DNA from: Gammaproteobacteria bacterium
Lineage (GTDB): Bacteria; Pseudomonadota; Gammaproteobacteria; Thiohalomonadales; Thiohalomonadaceae
Direction: 5' to 3'
Assembly: GCA_015232955.1 (NCBI GenBank)
Contig: JADFYS010000002.1
Coordinates: forward strand, 1 to 28,887
DNA length: 28,887 nucleotides
Position 1 is the stretch's first letter; every line of letters starts with the position of its first letter. Shown here piece after piece: positions 1 to 7,349 of this stretch. The position numbers were made by a program, and so were the translations under genes. A model generated the notes under the pieces. It was not told the DNA's origin and searched no databases. It saw only the letters and a program-made list of their open reading frames with translations.

Positions 1-62
1 CTGGAACCAGCGTTTTCAGGTATCTTGGGTATATACTCAAGAGAGCTGGAAACAGTGGATTT
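1..62 (+). repeat. Dispersed boundary repeat, copy A (palindromic form)
   Basis: This is an imperfect inverted repeat centred on GTATATAC at 29-36. The left arm (2-33) matches 27 of 32 positions of the copy before pheS (13100-13131). The right arm, read on the other strand, matches 28 of 33 positions of the copy before thrS (9656-9688). It lies just upstream of oadG. The window begins inside or at the edge of the element, so its true left end is unknown. Confidence 0.7.
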
Positions 63-87
63 TAGTAAAGCAGGGGTAGGCTAAACA

Positions 88-330
88 GTGACCGTCACCG
101 AACTGCTGCTGGAGGGGGTTCAGCTGATGATCCTCGGAATGGGTACCGTTTTTCTCTTTCTCGGTACCTTGATCGCGGTCATCACCCTAATCTCTCGCCT
201 CCTTCACCGCTTTGATTCGCCCCCGATACCCACTGCTGCCGAAACAGAGGATCCCCTGCTTCCAGCGGTTGTGGCCGCTGCTGTCGCCCAGTACCGCCGT
301 GATCACCCCCACCCCACCACAAGGCGTTAA
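88..330 (+). CDS. oadG: Oxaloacetate decarboxylase gamma subunit (OadG)
   Basis: Small 80-residue membrane subunit of the Na+-pumping oxaloacetate decarboxylase. It anchors and assembles the biotin-carrying alpha subunit onto the membrane beta subunit. One hydrophobic segment covers about residues 9-37, beginning in LLLEGVQLMILGMGTVFLFL, as is typical of the OadG/MmdC family; a short polar, proline- and histidine-containing tail follows, ending in HPHPTTRR. Histidine-bearing OadG tails are known to bind zinc in characterised enzymes; whether this one does is inference. The start is a GTG with an AGGGG-type ribosome site about 10 bases upstream. oadA begins 6 bases after the stop, and the order G-A-B is the usual operon order. 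Confidence 0.88.
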   Translation: MTVTELLLEGVQLMILGMGTVFLFLGTLIAVITLISRLLHRFDSPPIPTAAETEDPLLPAVVAAAVAQYRRDHPHPTTRR

Positions 331-336
331 CAACCG

Positions 337-2121
337 ATGAAACCACCTCTGGCCATCACTGAACTGGCGCTGCGTGACGCCCACCAGTCGCTACTTGCCA
401 CCCGGATGCGTATCGACGATATGCTCCCCATCGCCCAGCAGCTGGATGAGATCGGTTACTGGTCGATCGAGATGTGGGGAGGGGCCACTTTTGATGCCTG
501 CATCCGTTACCTGGGTGAAGACCCGTGGCAGAGACTGCGCCTGTTGAAGCAGGCGCTCCCCAACACCCAAACCCAGATGCTGCTCCGCGCCCAGAATATC
601 CTCGGTTACCGCCACTACGCCGATGATGTCGTCCACCGCTTTATCGAGCGCGCGGCAGAGAACGGGATGGATGTCTTCCGTATCTTTGATGCGCTGAACG
701 ATCTCCGTAATATGAAAACCGCGATCGCCGCAACAGTGAAGGTGGGGAAACACGCGCAGGGCGCCATCTCCTATACCGTCAGTCCGGTCCACTCTATGGA
801 TCGCTGGGTCGATCTCGGCAAAGCGCTGGAGGAGATGGGCTGCCACAGCCTCTGCATTAAGGATATGGCGGGTCTGCTCAAACCGTATGTCGCTTTTGAG
901 CTGGTCTCTCGCCTCAAAGAGGTGACCTCTATCCCCATCGCCCTCCACGCCCACGCCACCACCGGCCTCAGCACCACCACCCTAACCAAGGCGGTCGAGG
1001 CCGGACTCGATATCGCCGATTGTGCTATCTCCTCCATGAGCCACACCTATGGCCACTCTGCCACCGAATCTCTGGTCTCTATTGTTGAGGAGCAGCCTCG
1101 CGCCACCGGCCTGGATCTGGAAAAACTTGAAGAGATTGCCACCTATTTTCGTAAAGTTCGCAAAAAATACGGGAAGTTCGAGGGTTCTCTTCGCGGTGTC
1201 GATTCACGCATCCTGACTGCTCAGGTCCCCGGCGGGATGTTAACCAACATGGAAAACCAGCTGCGGCAACAGAACGCGCTGCACCGTTTTGATGAGGTGC
1301 TGGAAGAGATCCCGCGGGTACGGAGAGAGCTGGGCTATATCCCTCTGGTCACCCCCACCTCGCAGATCGTCGGTACTCAAGCGGTGATCAACATCCTTGG
1401 CGGCAAGCGCTATGCAACCATCACCAAAGAGACCAGCGAACTACTTAAGGGACACTACGGCGAAACACCGGCTGCTGTGGATCAGCCACTGCAGCAGCAG
1501 GTCCTGAAGGGGGAGAAGGCGATCACCTGTCGCCCCGCAGATCTTCTTCAGGATGAGCTCCAGGAGCTACGAACTGAATTAGAGCAGCAGGCAAAAGAGG
1601 GGGGGTTCGAACTCGCGGAGGAGCCAGATGAAGATCTACTTATCTACGCCCTCTTTCCTCAGGTGGGTCTCAAATTTCTCCAAAATCGTCACAACCCGGA
1701 CGCTTTTGAGCCTGCCCCATGGCTGGAGGCCAACGAGAAGGAGAAGAGCAGCGAGATCGTCACCCCAACCACGCCACCGCCCGCTGAACGCTACTCTATC
1801 CAAGTCAACGGTAAACAGTACGAGGTGGTGGTCGCCCCCGGTGGCACTATCGATAGCGTCACTTCGGAGCCCCCTCCGTCAGAGAAGAGTGCTGAAGCGA
1901 CCTCTCCTTCACAGAGCGTGGTTGCGCCCATGGCCGGAACTATCTTTAAGGTGCTGGTGGTCCCCGGTAAACATGTCAATAGCGGTGATGTCCTGATCAT
2001 CATGGAGGCGATGAAGATGGAGACGGAAATTCGCGCCTCCCACAGCGGCAATATCGCCACCATCGAGATTAACGAGGGAGATGCTGTCATTATCGGCCAG
2101 ACCCTGATCACCCTCGTCTGA
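337..2121 (+). CDS. oadA: Oxaloacetate decarboxylase alpha subunit, biotin-containing
   Basis: 594 residues, the normal length for OadA. The N-terminal HMGL-like carboxyltransferase domain starts with LRDAHQSLLATRMR near residue 10 and runs to about 300. A conserved carboxylase/PYC_OADA domain follows to about 460, then a proline-rich linker (TPTTPPP). The C-terminal biotinyl domain carries the EAMKMET motif, with the biotinylated lysine at residue 560 (codon 2014-2016). The protein transfers CO2 from oxaloacetate to biotin and hands carboxybiotin to OadB for decarboxylation coupled to Na+ export. It lies between oadG and oadB. A pyruvate carboxylase B subunit is the main alternative, but the oadG and oadB neighbours settle it. 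Confidence 0.96.
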   Translation: MKPPLAITELALRDAHQSLLATRMRIDDMLPIAQQLDEIGYWSIEMWGGATFDACIRYLGEDPWQRLRLLKQALPNTQTQMLLRAQNILGYRHYADDVVHRFIERAAENGMDVFRIFDALNDLRNMKTAIAATVKVGKHAQGAISYTVSPVHSMDRWVDLGKALEEMGCHSLCIKDMAGLLKPYVAFELVSRLKEVTSIPIALHAHATTGLSTTTLTKAVEAGLDIADCAISSMSHTYGHSATESLVSIVEEQPRATGLDLEKLEEIATYFRKVRKKYGKFEGSLRGVDSRILTAQVPGGMLTNMENQLRQQNALHRFDEVLEEIPRVRRELGYIPLVTPTSQIVGTQAVINILGGKRYATITKETSELLKGHYGETPAAVDQPLQQQVLKGEKAITCRPADLLQDELQELRTELEQQAKEGGFELAEEPDEDLLIYALFPQVGLKFLQNRHNPDAFEPAPWLEANEKEKSSEIVTPTTPPPAERYSIQVNGKQYEVVVAPGGTIDSVTSEPPPSEKSAEATSPSQSVVAPMAGTIFKVLVVPGKHVNSGDVLIIMEAMKMETEIRASHSGNIATIEINEGDAVIIGQTLITLV

Positions 2122-2148
2122 TGCATACTTCCAGCGTCAATACCGGCA

Positions 2149-3288
2149 ATGGATAGCCAGAAGCTGCTCCAGCTCTGGAGCACAACCGGACTTGCCAATT
2201 TTGAGTGGGGGCAGCTGCTGATGATCGCGGTCGGGCTGCTGCTGCTCTACCTTGCGATCGCCCGTCGCTTCGAGCCTCTGCTCCTGCTGCCCATCGGCTT
2301 TGGCGCCATTTTGAGCAACATCCCCATCGCCGGTATCGCCGACGACAACGGTCTGCTCGGTTATCTCTATCAGATCGGGATAGAGACCGGTATCTTTCCC
2401 CTGCTCATCTTTATGGGGGTGGGGGCGTTAACCGATTTTGGGGCGCTTATCGCCATGCCGATGACCCTAATTCTCGGTGCTGCTGCCCAATTTGGTATCT
2501 TTTTCACCCTAATTGGCGCGCTGCTGCTCAACTTCATCCCCGGGTTTGAGTTCACCCTTGCAGACGCGGCAGCTATCGGCATTATTGGTGGCGCTGATGG
2601 TCCCACCGCAATCTTTCTCGCCTCCAGACTCGCACCCGATCTTCTCGGTGCTATCGCTGTTGCTGCATACTCCTACATGGCACTAGTACCGATCATTCAG
2701 CCCCCAATCATGCGCCTCCTCACCACCGAGGCTGAGCGAAAGGTCAAGATGTCGCAACTTCGTCATGTCAGCCGCCTCGAAAAGATCATCTTTCCGCTTA
2801 CTGTACTGCTACTCTGCACCATTTTTCTTCCCACCTCTGCCCCCTTAATTGGTATGCTCACCTTTGGCAATCTGCTCCGTGAAAGTGGCGTCGTAGATCG
2901 CCTTTCCAAGGCGGCGCAAAACGAGATTATCAATATTGTCACCATCTTTCTCGGTCTCGCGGTCGGCTCAAAACTTCAGGCTGAGAAGTTTCTTACCCTT
3001 GAAACGCTCGGTATACTGCTACTGGGCATGACCGCCTTTGCTGTGGGCACCGCCGCCGGTCTGCTCATGGGCAAGGTGATGCACCGTCTGAGCAAGGGGA
3101 AGATCAACCCCCTCATTGGGGCGGCGGGGGTCTCTGCGGTGCCGATGGCGGCGCGGGTGGTCAACAAGGTCGGTCTCGAGAGTGACCATCACAATTTTCT
3201 GTTAATGCACGCTATGGGACCCAATGTCGCAGGGGTAATCGGCTCTGCCGTTGCGGCCGGTATCCTGCTGGCAATTGTTGGAGGCTAA
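2149..3288 (+). CDS. oadB: Oxaloacetate decarboxylase beta subunit, Na+ pump
   Basis: 379-residue polytopic membrane protein of the OadB/MmdB/GcdB family. It decarboxylates carboxybiotin on OadA and couples this to sodium export. The conserved GGADGPTAIF signature is present. Its aspartate is residue 150 and corresponds to the functionally essential Asp203 of the Klebsiella protein, which has a longer N-terminus. About nine to ten hydrophobic segments are visible. The C-terminus has MHAMGPNVAGVIGSAVAAG, typical of the family. The ATG start has no strong ribosome site. An ATG overlapping the oadA stop at 2121 is in another frame and runs quickly into a stop. hslV follows after 7 bases, so read-through from this operon is likely. 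Confidence 0.95.
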   Translation: MDSQKLLQLWSTTGLANFEWGQLLMIAVGLLLLYLAIARRFEPLLLLPIGFGAILSNIPIAGIADDNGLLGYLYQIGIETGIFPLLIFMGVGALTDFGALIAMPMTLILGAAAQFGIFFTLIGALLLNFIPGFEFTLADAAAIGIIGGADGPTAIFLASRLAPDLLGAIAVAAYSYMALVPIIQPPIMRLLTTEAERKVKMSQLRHVSRLEKIIFPLTVLLLCTIFLPTSAPLIGMLTFGNLLRESGVVDRLSKAAQNEIINIVTIFLGLAVGSKLQAEKFLTLETLGILLLGMTAFAVGTAAGLLMGKVMHRLSKGKINPLIGAAGVSAVPMAARVVNKVGLESDHHNFLLMHAMGPNVAGVIGSAVAAGILLAIVGG

Positions 3289-3295
3289 AGAGTCA

Positions 3296-3847
3296 ATGGA
3301 GCAATATCGCGGTACTACTATCCTGACGGTCAGACGCAATGATCAAGTGGTCATTGGCGGCGACGGTCAGGTCTCACTCGGCAACACCATTATGAAAGGA
3401 AATGCGCGCAAAGTACGCCGTCTCTACCACGACAAGGTGATCGCCGGTTTTGCCGGAGGCACGGCCGACGCCTTCACCCTTTTTGAACGGTTTGAAGCGA
3501 AACTGGAGAAACACCACGGCAATCTGGTTCGCTCTGCGGTAGAGATGGCCAAAGATTGGCGTACCGACCGTATTCTTCGCCGTCTCGAGGCGTTACTGCT
3601 GGTCGCAGATGTCGACGCCACGCTGATGATTACCGGGAACGGTGATGTCATTGAACCGGAAAACAACTTAATGGCCATCGGCTCTGGCGGCCCGTTTGCG
3701 CAGGCAGCTGCCACCGCCCTCTACGCCAATACCGAGTTTGATGCCCGTACCATTGTCGAAAAGGGGCTTGCCATCGCCGCCGATATCTGTATCTATACCA
3801 ACCACCACCTCACTATTGAGACCCTGCAGCGAGAACAAGTATCATGA
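3296..3847 (+). CDS. hslV: ATP-dependent protease peptidase subunit HslV (ClpQ)
   Basis: Threonine peptidase of the HslUV (ClpYQ) complex, a dodecamer that degrades unfolded proteins fed by HslU. I chose the ATG at 3296, giving 183 residues, because a GGAGG site lies at 3280-3284 and the protein then starts MEQYRGTTILTVRR. An upstream in-frame start at 3251 would add 15 residues unlike the family and lie inside oadB. The N-terminal catalytic threonine is expected at residue 7 after removal of a six-residue leader ending in Gly; this is inference from the alignment with HslV proteins where the Thr directly follows Met. The core GGDGQVSLGNT is intact. It overlaps hslU by 4 bases (ATGA), indicating translational coupling. 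Confidence 0.95.
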   Translation: MEQYRGTTILTVRRNDQVVIGGDGQVSLGNTIMKGNARKVRRLYHDKVIAGFAGGTADAFTLFERFEAKLEKHHGNLVRSAVEMAKDWRTDRILRRLEALLLVADVDATLMITGNGDVIEPENNLMAIGSGGPFAQAAATALYANTEFDARTIVEKGLAIAADICIYTNHHLTIETLQREQVS

Positions 3848-5172
3848 CTACCCATATGACCCCCAAAGAGATCGTCACTGAACTGAATAAACATATCATC
3901 GGTCAGGATGCTGCCAAACGGGCGGTGGCCATCGCCCTGCGAAACCGCTGGCGCCGCAGCCAGGTAGATGAAGAGCTTCGCAACGAAATCACCCCCAAAA
4001 ACATTCTGATGATCGGCCCTACGGGTGTCGGCAAGACCGAAATCGCCCGTCGACTGGCGAGGCTGGCCAACGCCCCTTTCATTAAGGTTGAGGCGACAAA
4101 ATTTACAGAGGTGGGGTATGTCGGCCGGGATGTCGAATCAATTATTCGCGATCTGATCGATATCTCTATCAAGATGTTACGCGAAACCGAGATGAAAAGG
4201 TTGCGTCATCGCGCCTATGAAGCGGCTGAAGATCGTATTCTTGATATTCTCCTCCCCCCCGCCCGCGGTGAGAGTGCTGAAAAAACGCAAGAGGAGAACC
4301 CAACCCGTCAGCGCTTCCGCAAAAAGCTGCGTGAAGGGGATCTTGATGACAAGGAGATTGAAATTGAAATCAGTGCCGCAGCCATCGGGGTTGAGATTAT
4401 GGCCCCACCGGGGATGGAGGAGATGACCAGCCAGCTTCAGGGGCTATTTCAGAACATGGGCGGCAAGAAGACCAAAAAACGGAAGATGCGCATCGGTCGC
4501 GCCCTGAAGACCCTAACCGATGAAGAGGCGGCGAAACTAATCAATGAGGATGAACTGAAGACCCGCGCCCTTGAGGCAGTGGAACAGAATGGTATCGTCT
4601 TTCTTGATGAGATGGATAAAATTACCAGTCGGTCGGATGTCAAAGGCCCCGAGGTATCGCGGGAGGGGGTGCAGCGCGATCTGCTGCCACTGGTCGAAGG
4701 CTCTACTGTCTCGACTAAGTACGGTATGATTAAGACCGACCACATCCTCTTTATCGCCTCTGGCGCATTTCACCTCTCTAAACCCTCCGATCTCATCCCC
4801 GAGCTTCAGGGGCGTCTGCCCATCCGGGTTGAGCTGGATGCTCTGGGAACTCCGGAATTTATCCGTATCCTGACCGAAACGGACGCCTCCCTCACCGAAC
4901 AGTATCAGGCACTGCTCAAAACGGAAGGTGTTGATCTTCAGTTTACCGAGGATGGCATCGCGCGTCTGGCTGAGATCGCGTGGGAGGTCAATGAGCGCAC
5001 CGAAAATATCGGGGCCCGGCGCCTCCACACCGTTCTCGAGCGGCTGCTGGAGAAGATCTCTTTCGATGCCGACGAACATCCGGGAGAGACTCTGAGTATC
5101 GACCTCGACTATGTCAATCATGAGTTAGATGAGCTCTCAAGTGACGAAGATCTGAGTCAATATATCCTGTAA
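3844..5172 (+). CDS. hslU: ATP-dependent protease ATPase subunit HslU (ClpY)
   Basis: 442-residue AAA+ unfoldase that forms a hexameric ring, unfolds substrates and threads them into HslV. The N-terminus contains the family hallmark HIIGQDAAKRAVAIALRNRW. Walker A is GPTGVGKT at residues 58-65, and the pore loop GYVGRD follows at about 90. Walker B is VFLDEMDKI, after the variable I-domain that spans roughly residues 110-230. The C-terminus ends LSQYIL, like the C-terminal tail that docks into HslV pockets and activates it. Length is that of the E. coli protein. The start overlaps the hslV stop. No heat-shock promoter is evident close upstream of hslV. Confidence 0.97.
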   Translation: MTTHMTPKEIVTELNKHIIGQDAAKRAVAIALRNRWRRSQVDEELRNEITPKNILMIGPTGVGKTEIARRLARLANAPFIKVEATKFTEVGYVGRDVESIIRDLIDISIKMLRETEMKRLRHRAYEAAEDRILDILLPPARGESAEKTQEENPTRQRFRKKLREGDLDDKEIEIEISAAAIGVEIMAPPGMEEMTSQLQGLFQNMGGKKTKKRKMRIGRALKTLTDEEAAKLINEDELKTRALEAVEQNGIVFLDEMDKITSRSDVKGPEVSREGVQRDLLPLVEGSTVSTKYGMIKTDHILFIASGAFHLSKPSDLIPELQGRLPIRVELDALGTPEFIRILTETDASLTEQYQALLKTEGVDLQFTEDGIARLAEIAWEVNERTENIGARRLHTVLERLLEKISFDADEHPGETLSIDLDYVNHELDELSSDEDLSQYIL

Positions 5173-5307
5173 TGAAACTTAAACCGCGTCAGGTTGATTT
5201 CTTCCCCCTCTGCTCTCATCTGCTTCAGACCGATAGAGTTCACTACTGTCTGAATGGTTAGCGACAAATGTCCTAATCTCTGCTAATTTACCCGCCAAGA
5301 GACCACT

Positions 5308-5685
5308 ATGAGCCAACATATACCGACCGCCATTACCCTCCACAAACAGCAGCGCATGCTTGAACTCGCCTTTGGCGAAGGTGAGGAGAACTGTTTTAAA
5401 CTTCCCTGTGAGTATCTCAGGGTCTACTCCCCCTCTGCCGAAGTTCGTGGGCACGGTCCTGGCGAAGAGAAGCTGCAGTTGGGCAAGGAAGATGTCAATA
5501 TTGAGAAGATTGAACAGGTGGGCACCTATGCCATCAAGCTCACCTACGATGATGGTCACGACAGCGGTATCTATGACTGGAACCTACTCTATGACCTGAG
5601 CCGCAACTACCTCAGCTATTGGCAGCAGTACCTCGACCGTCTGGCTGCTGCCGGCCATCAACGCAAAGTTATCGGTAGTGAATAA
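5308..5685 (+). CDS. DUF971 / GBBH-like N-terminal domain protein
   Basis: 125-residue soluble protein made of a single DUF971 domain, the fold found at the N-terminus of gamma-butyrobetaine hydroxylase. Recognisable stretches are LPCEYLRVYSPSAEV, VGTYAIKLTYDDGH and SGIYDWNLLYDL. The hslU-DUF971-ubiE order is common in Gammaproteobacteria, but the molecular function of the stand-alone protein is not established, so I give none. It starts 135 bases after hslU, with an AAGAGA-like ribosome site, and ends 2 bases before ubiE, so the two are probably co-transcribed and translationally linked. Confidence 0.87.
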   Translation: MSQHIPTAITLHKQQRMLELAFGEGEENCFKLPCEYLRVYSPSAEVRGHGPGEEKLQLGKEDVNIEKIEQVGTYAIKLTYDDGHDSGIYDWNLLYDLSRNYLSYWQQYLDRLAAAGHQRKVIGSE

Positions 5686-5687
5686 CC

Positions 5688-6437
5688 ATGAGTAAACAGG
5701 AGTCGACCCACTTTGGCTTTAGAGATGTCCCTCTGCAACAGAAGGAGAGATTGGTCGGCGAGGTGTTTGACTCTGTAGCCAGCCGCTATGATCTCATGAA
5801 TGATCTGATGTCATTCGGGATCCACCGCCTCTGGAAACGATTTACCATTAGCAAATGTGCAGTGCGCCCGGGGCAACGAATTCTCGACATCGCAGGGGGT
5901 ACCGGAGATCTTAGTGCCAAGTTTGCAGATCGGGTGGGTGCGGAGGGAGAGGTGGTTCTTGCCGATATCAACGCCTCTATGCTTCGTGTTGGGCGAGAGC
6001 GGTTAGTTGATCGGGGTTGTGTTGGCAATATCAGTTATATTCAGGCCAATGCCGAATCCCTCCCTTTCCCCGATAACTTTTTTGACTGCATTACCATCGC
6101 CTTTGGCCTGCGTAATGTTACCCATAAAGAGCGGGCTCTACAGTCGATGTTCCGGGTTCTGAAACCGGGGGGAAGAGCGCTGGTTCTTGAGTTTTCGCAA
6201 CCACAATCCTCTCTGCTCAAAAAAGTGTATGACCGCTACTCGTTTGAGGTCTTGCCACGCATCGGTTCACTTGTGGCAAACGATCGCGAAAGCTATCAAT
6301 ATCTCGCCGAATCGATTCGGATGCACCCCGATCAAGAGACCCTAAAAGGGATGATGGCTGACGCCGGTTTCGAAAGCTGTGACTTTTTTAATCTTACGGG
6401 AGGTATCGTTGCCCTTCACCGCGGATTTAAATACTGA
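5688..6437 (+). CDS. ubiE: Ubiquinone/menaquinone methyltransferase UbiE
   Basis: 249-residue class I SAM-dependent C-methyltransferase acting on the benzoquinol ring in ubiquinone (and, where present, menaquinone) synthesis. SAM motif I is LDIAGGTGDL at residues 66-75. The family signatures FDSVASRYDLMNDLMSFG near the N-terminus and YLAESIRMHPDQETLKGMM near the C-terminus are complete. ubiB, another ubiquinone gene, lies 0.9 kb downstream, but the usual middle gene ubiJ is replaced here by an RDD membrane protein and an EF-hand protein. The stop codon overlaps the start of the RDD gene by one base (TGATG). Confidence 0.96.
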   Translation: MSKQESTHFGFRDVPLQQKERLVGEVFDSVASRYDLMNDLMSFGIHRLWKRFTISKCAVRPGQRILDIAGGTGDLSAKFADRVGAEGEVVLADINASMLRVGRERLVDRGCVGNISYIQANAESLPFPDNFFDCITIAFGLRNVTHKERALQSMFRVLKPGGRALVLEFSQPQSSLLKKVYDRYSFEVLPRIGSLVANDRESYQYLAESIRMHPDQETLKGMMADAGFESCDFFNLTGGIVALHRGFKY

Positions 6438-6907
6438 TGCCAGAGTTGGTATATGCCACATTCAGTAGAAGATTGGTTGCAACCATTATTGACACCATCC
6501 TCATTACAATCTTTCTCTCTCTCTTCATAATTGTCTTCGCCTATCTCACTTCCACCGCTGTAGGGGGGGAGGGTGAGGTCGATCTTCTGCTCCAACTCAG
6601 CATCGCCATTATCACCATCATTCTCTGGCTACGCTACGGGGCGACCCCGGGCAAGATGCTCCTCGATTGTCATATTGTCGATGCCGCTACCGGTGCCCCC
6701 CTCCGCCCCGCTCAATCTATTGTCAGATATTTTGGCTATCTCCTCTCCACCATCCCACTCGGCCTCGGCTTTCTCTGGATCATCTGGCATCCGAAGAAGC
6801 AGGCGTTTCATGATCTCCTTGCCCGTACCGTAGTCATCCATCAGAGCCGTCAAGAGAGAGATAGTGAGGCCGAAAAGAGCCTTTCAGAGCAGCTAAAAGA
6901 GCATTAA
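6437..6907 (+). CDS. RDD family integral membrane protein
   Basis: 156 residues with three predicted membrane segments (about 13-37, 50-66 and 97-117). The RDD-family pattern is present: an arginine in the first helix region (RRLVATIIDT, with Asp19) and the YGATPGKMLLDCHIVD segment typical of the domain. The C-terminal 35 residues are charged and likely cytoplasmic. RDD proteins are small membrane proteins of mostly unknown role; some have been linked to ion homeostasis, but nothing here shows that. Its start overlaps the ubiE stop, so it is almost certainly in the same transcript. Confidence 0.85.
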   Translation: MPELVYATFSRRLVATIIDTILITIFLSLFIIVFAYLTSTAVGGEGEVDLLLQLSIAIITIILWLRYGATPGKMLLDCHIVDAATGAPLRPAQSIVRYFGYLLSTIPLGLGFLWIIWHPKKQAFHDLLARTVVIHQSRQERDSEAEKSLSEQLKEH

Positions 6908-6956
6908 CCACATCTACCCACCCCGCAACCGTACCCTAACCATGGAGAGATCCGCC

Positions 6957-7322
6957 ATGCATCACCCCCTTCTTGTCGCAGCCACTCTTGGCCTCTTTAC
7001 TGGCCTTCTCTCAGCAGAGGAGGGCACAACAACGCCGTCACCACCTCCGCAGAGACCCGACTTTTTTAACACCCTCGATCTCAACAAAGATGGAAAAGTA
7101 ACCGAAACGGAGTTTGTCGAATATCATAGTGGACGCATCCGTGAACAGTTCAAGCGTACCGATCTCGATCAAGATGGCAGTGTCACTAAAGAAGAGTTAA
7201 AACAGGGACGAGAACAGATGCGTAACGCCTTTAAAAAGAGAATGGAAAACCACCCGGGCAATAATAGACATCAAGGACGGCCTGGATCGATGCCGCCACC
7301 ACCCCCCCGAGTGGGAGAGTAG
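6957..7322 (+). CDS. Small exported EF-hand protein
   Basis: 121 residues with a hydrophobic N-terminus (about 4-20, ending LLSA) that looks like a signal peptide, although it lacks a basic residue before the core. Two canonical EF-hand loops follow: D41-N43-D45-K47-T49-E52 and D69-D71-D73-S75-T77-E80, so Ca2+ binding is well supported. The C-terminal tail is rich in His, Asn, Gly and Pro, ending in PPPPPPRVGE. I chose the ATG at 6957 because GGAGAG at 6944-6949 is correctly spaced. The ATG at 6942 would add MERSA, including an Arg, but has no ribosome site. It sits between the RDD gene and ubiB. The partner is unknown. Confidence 0.78.
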   Translation: MHHPLLVAATLGLFTGLLSAEEGTTTPSPPPQRPDFFNTLDLNKDGKVTETEFVEYHSGRIREQFKRTDLDQDGSVTKEELKQGREQMRNAFKKRMENHPGNNRHQGRPGSMPPPPPRVGE

Positions 7323-7349
7323 TTTCACCCGCCCGGAGGGAAACTACCT

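Noticed and set aside
391..954. A 187-codon antisense frame opposite oadA
   Set aside because: It is a shadow of a strongly conserved gene with biased codon use; there is no ribosome site or recognisable domain.
2998..3004. CTTGAAA inside oadB as a heat-shock -35 for hslVU
   Set aside because: There is no CCCCAT-like -10 at a proper distance, and it is nearly 300 bases upstream of hslV inside coding sequence; probably chance.
4537..5121. A 194-codon antisense frame opposite hslU
   Set aside because: Same reason: complementary to a conserved coding region, with no independent coding evidence.
5224..5254. TTCAGAC/GTCTGAA inverted repeat after hslU as a terminator
   Set aside because: Only seven pairs with a 17-base loop and no T-run; too weak to call.
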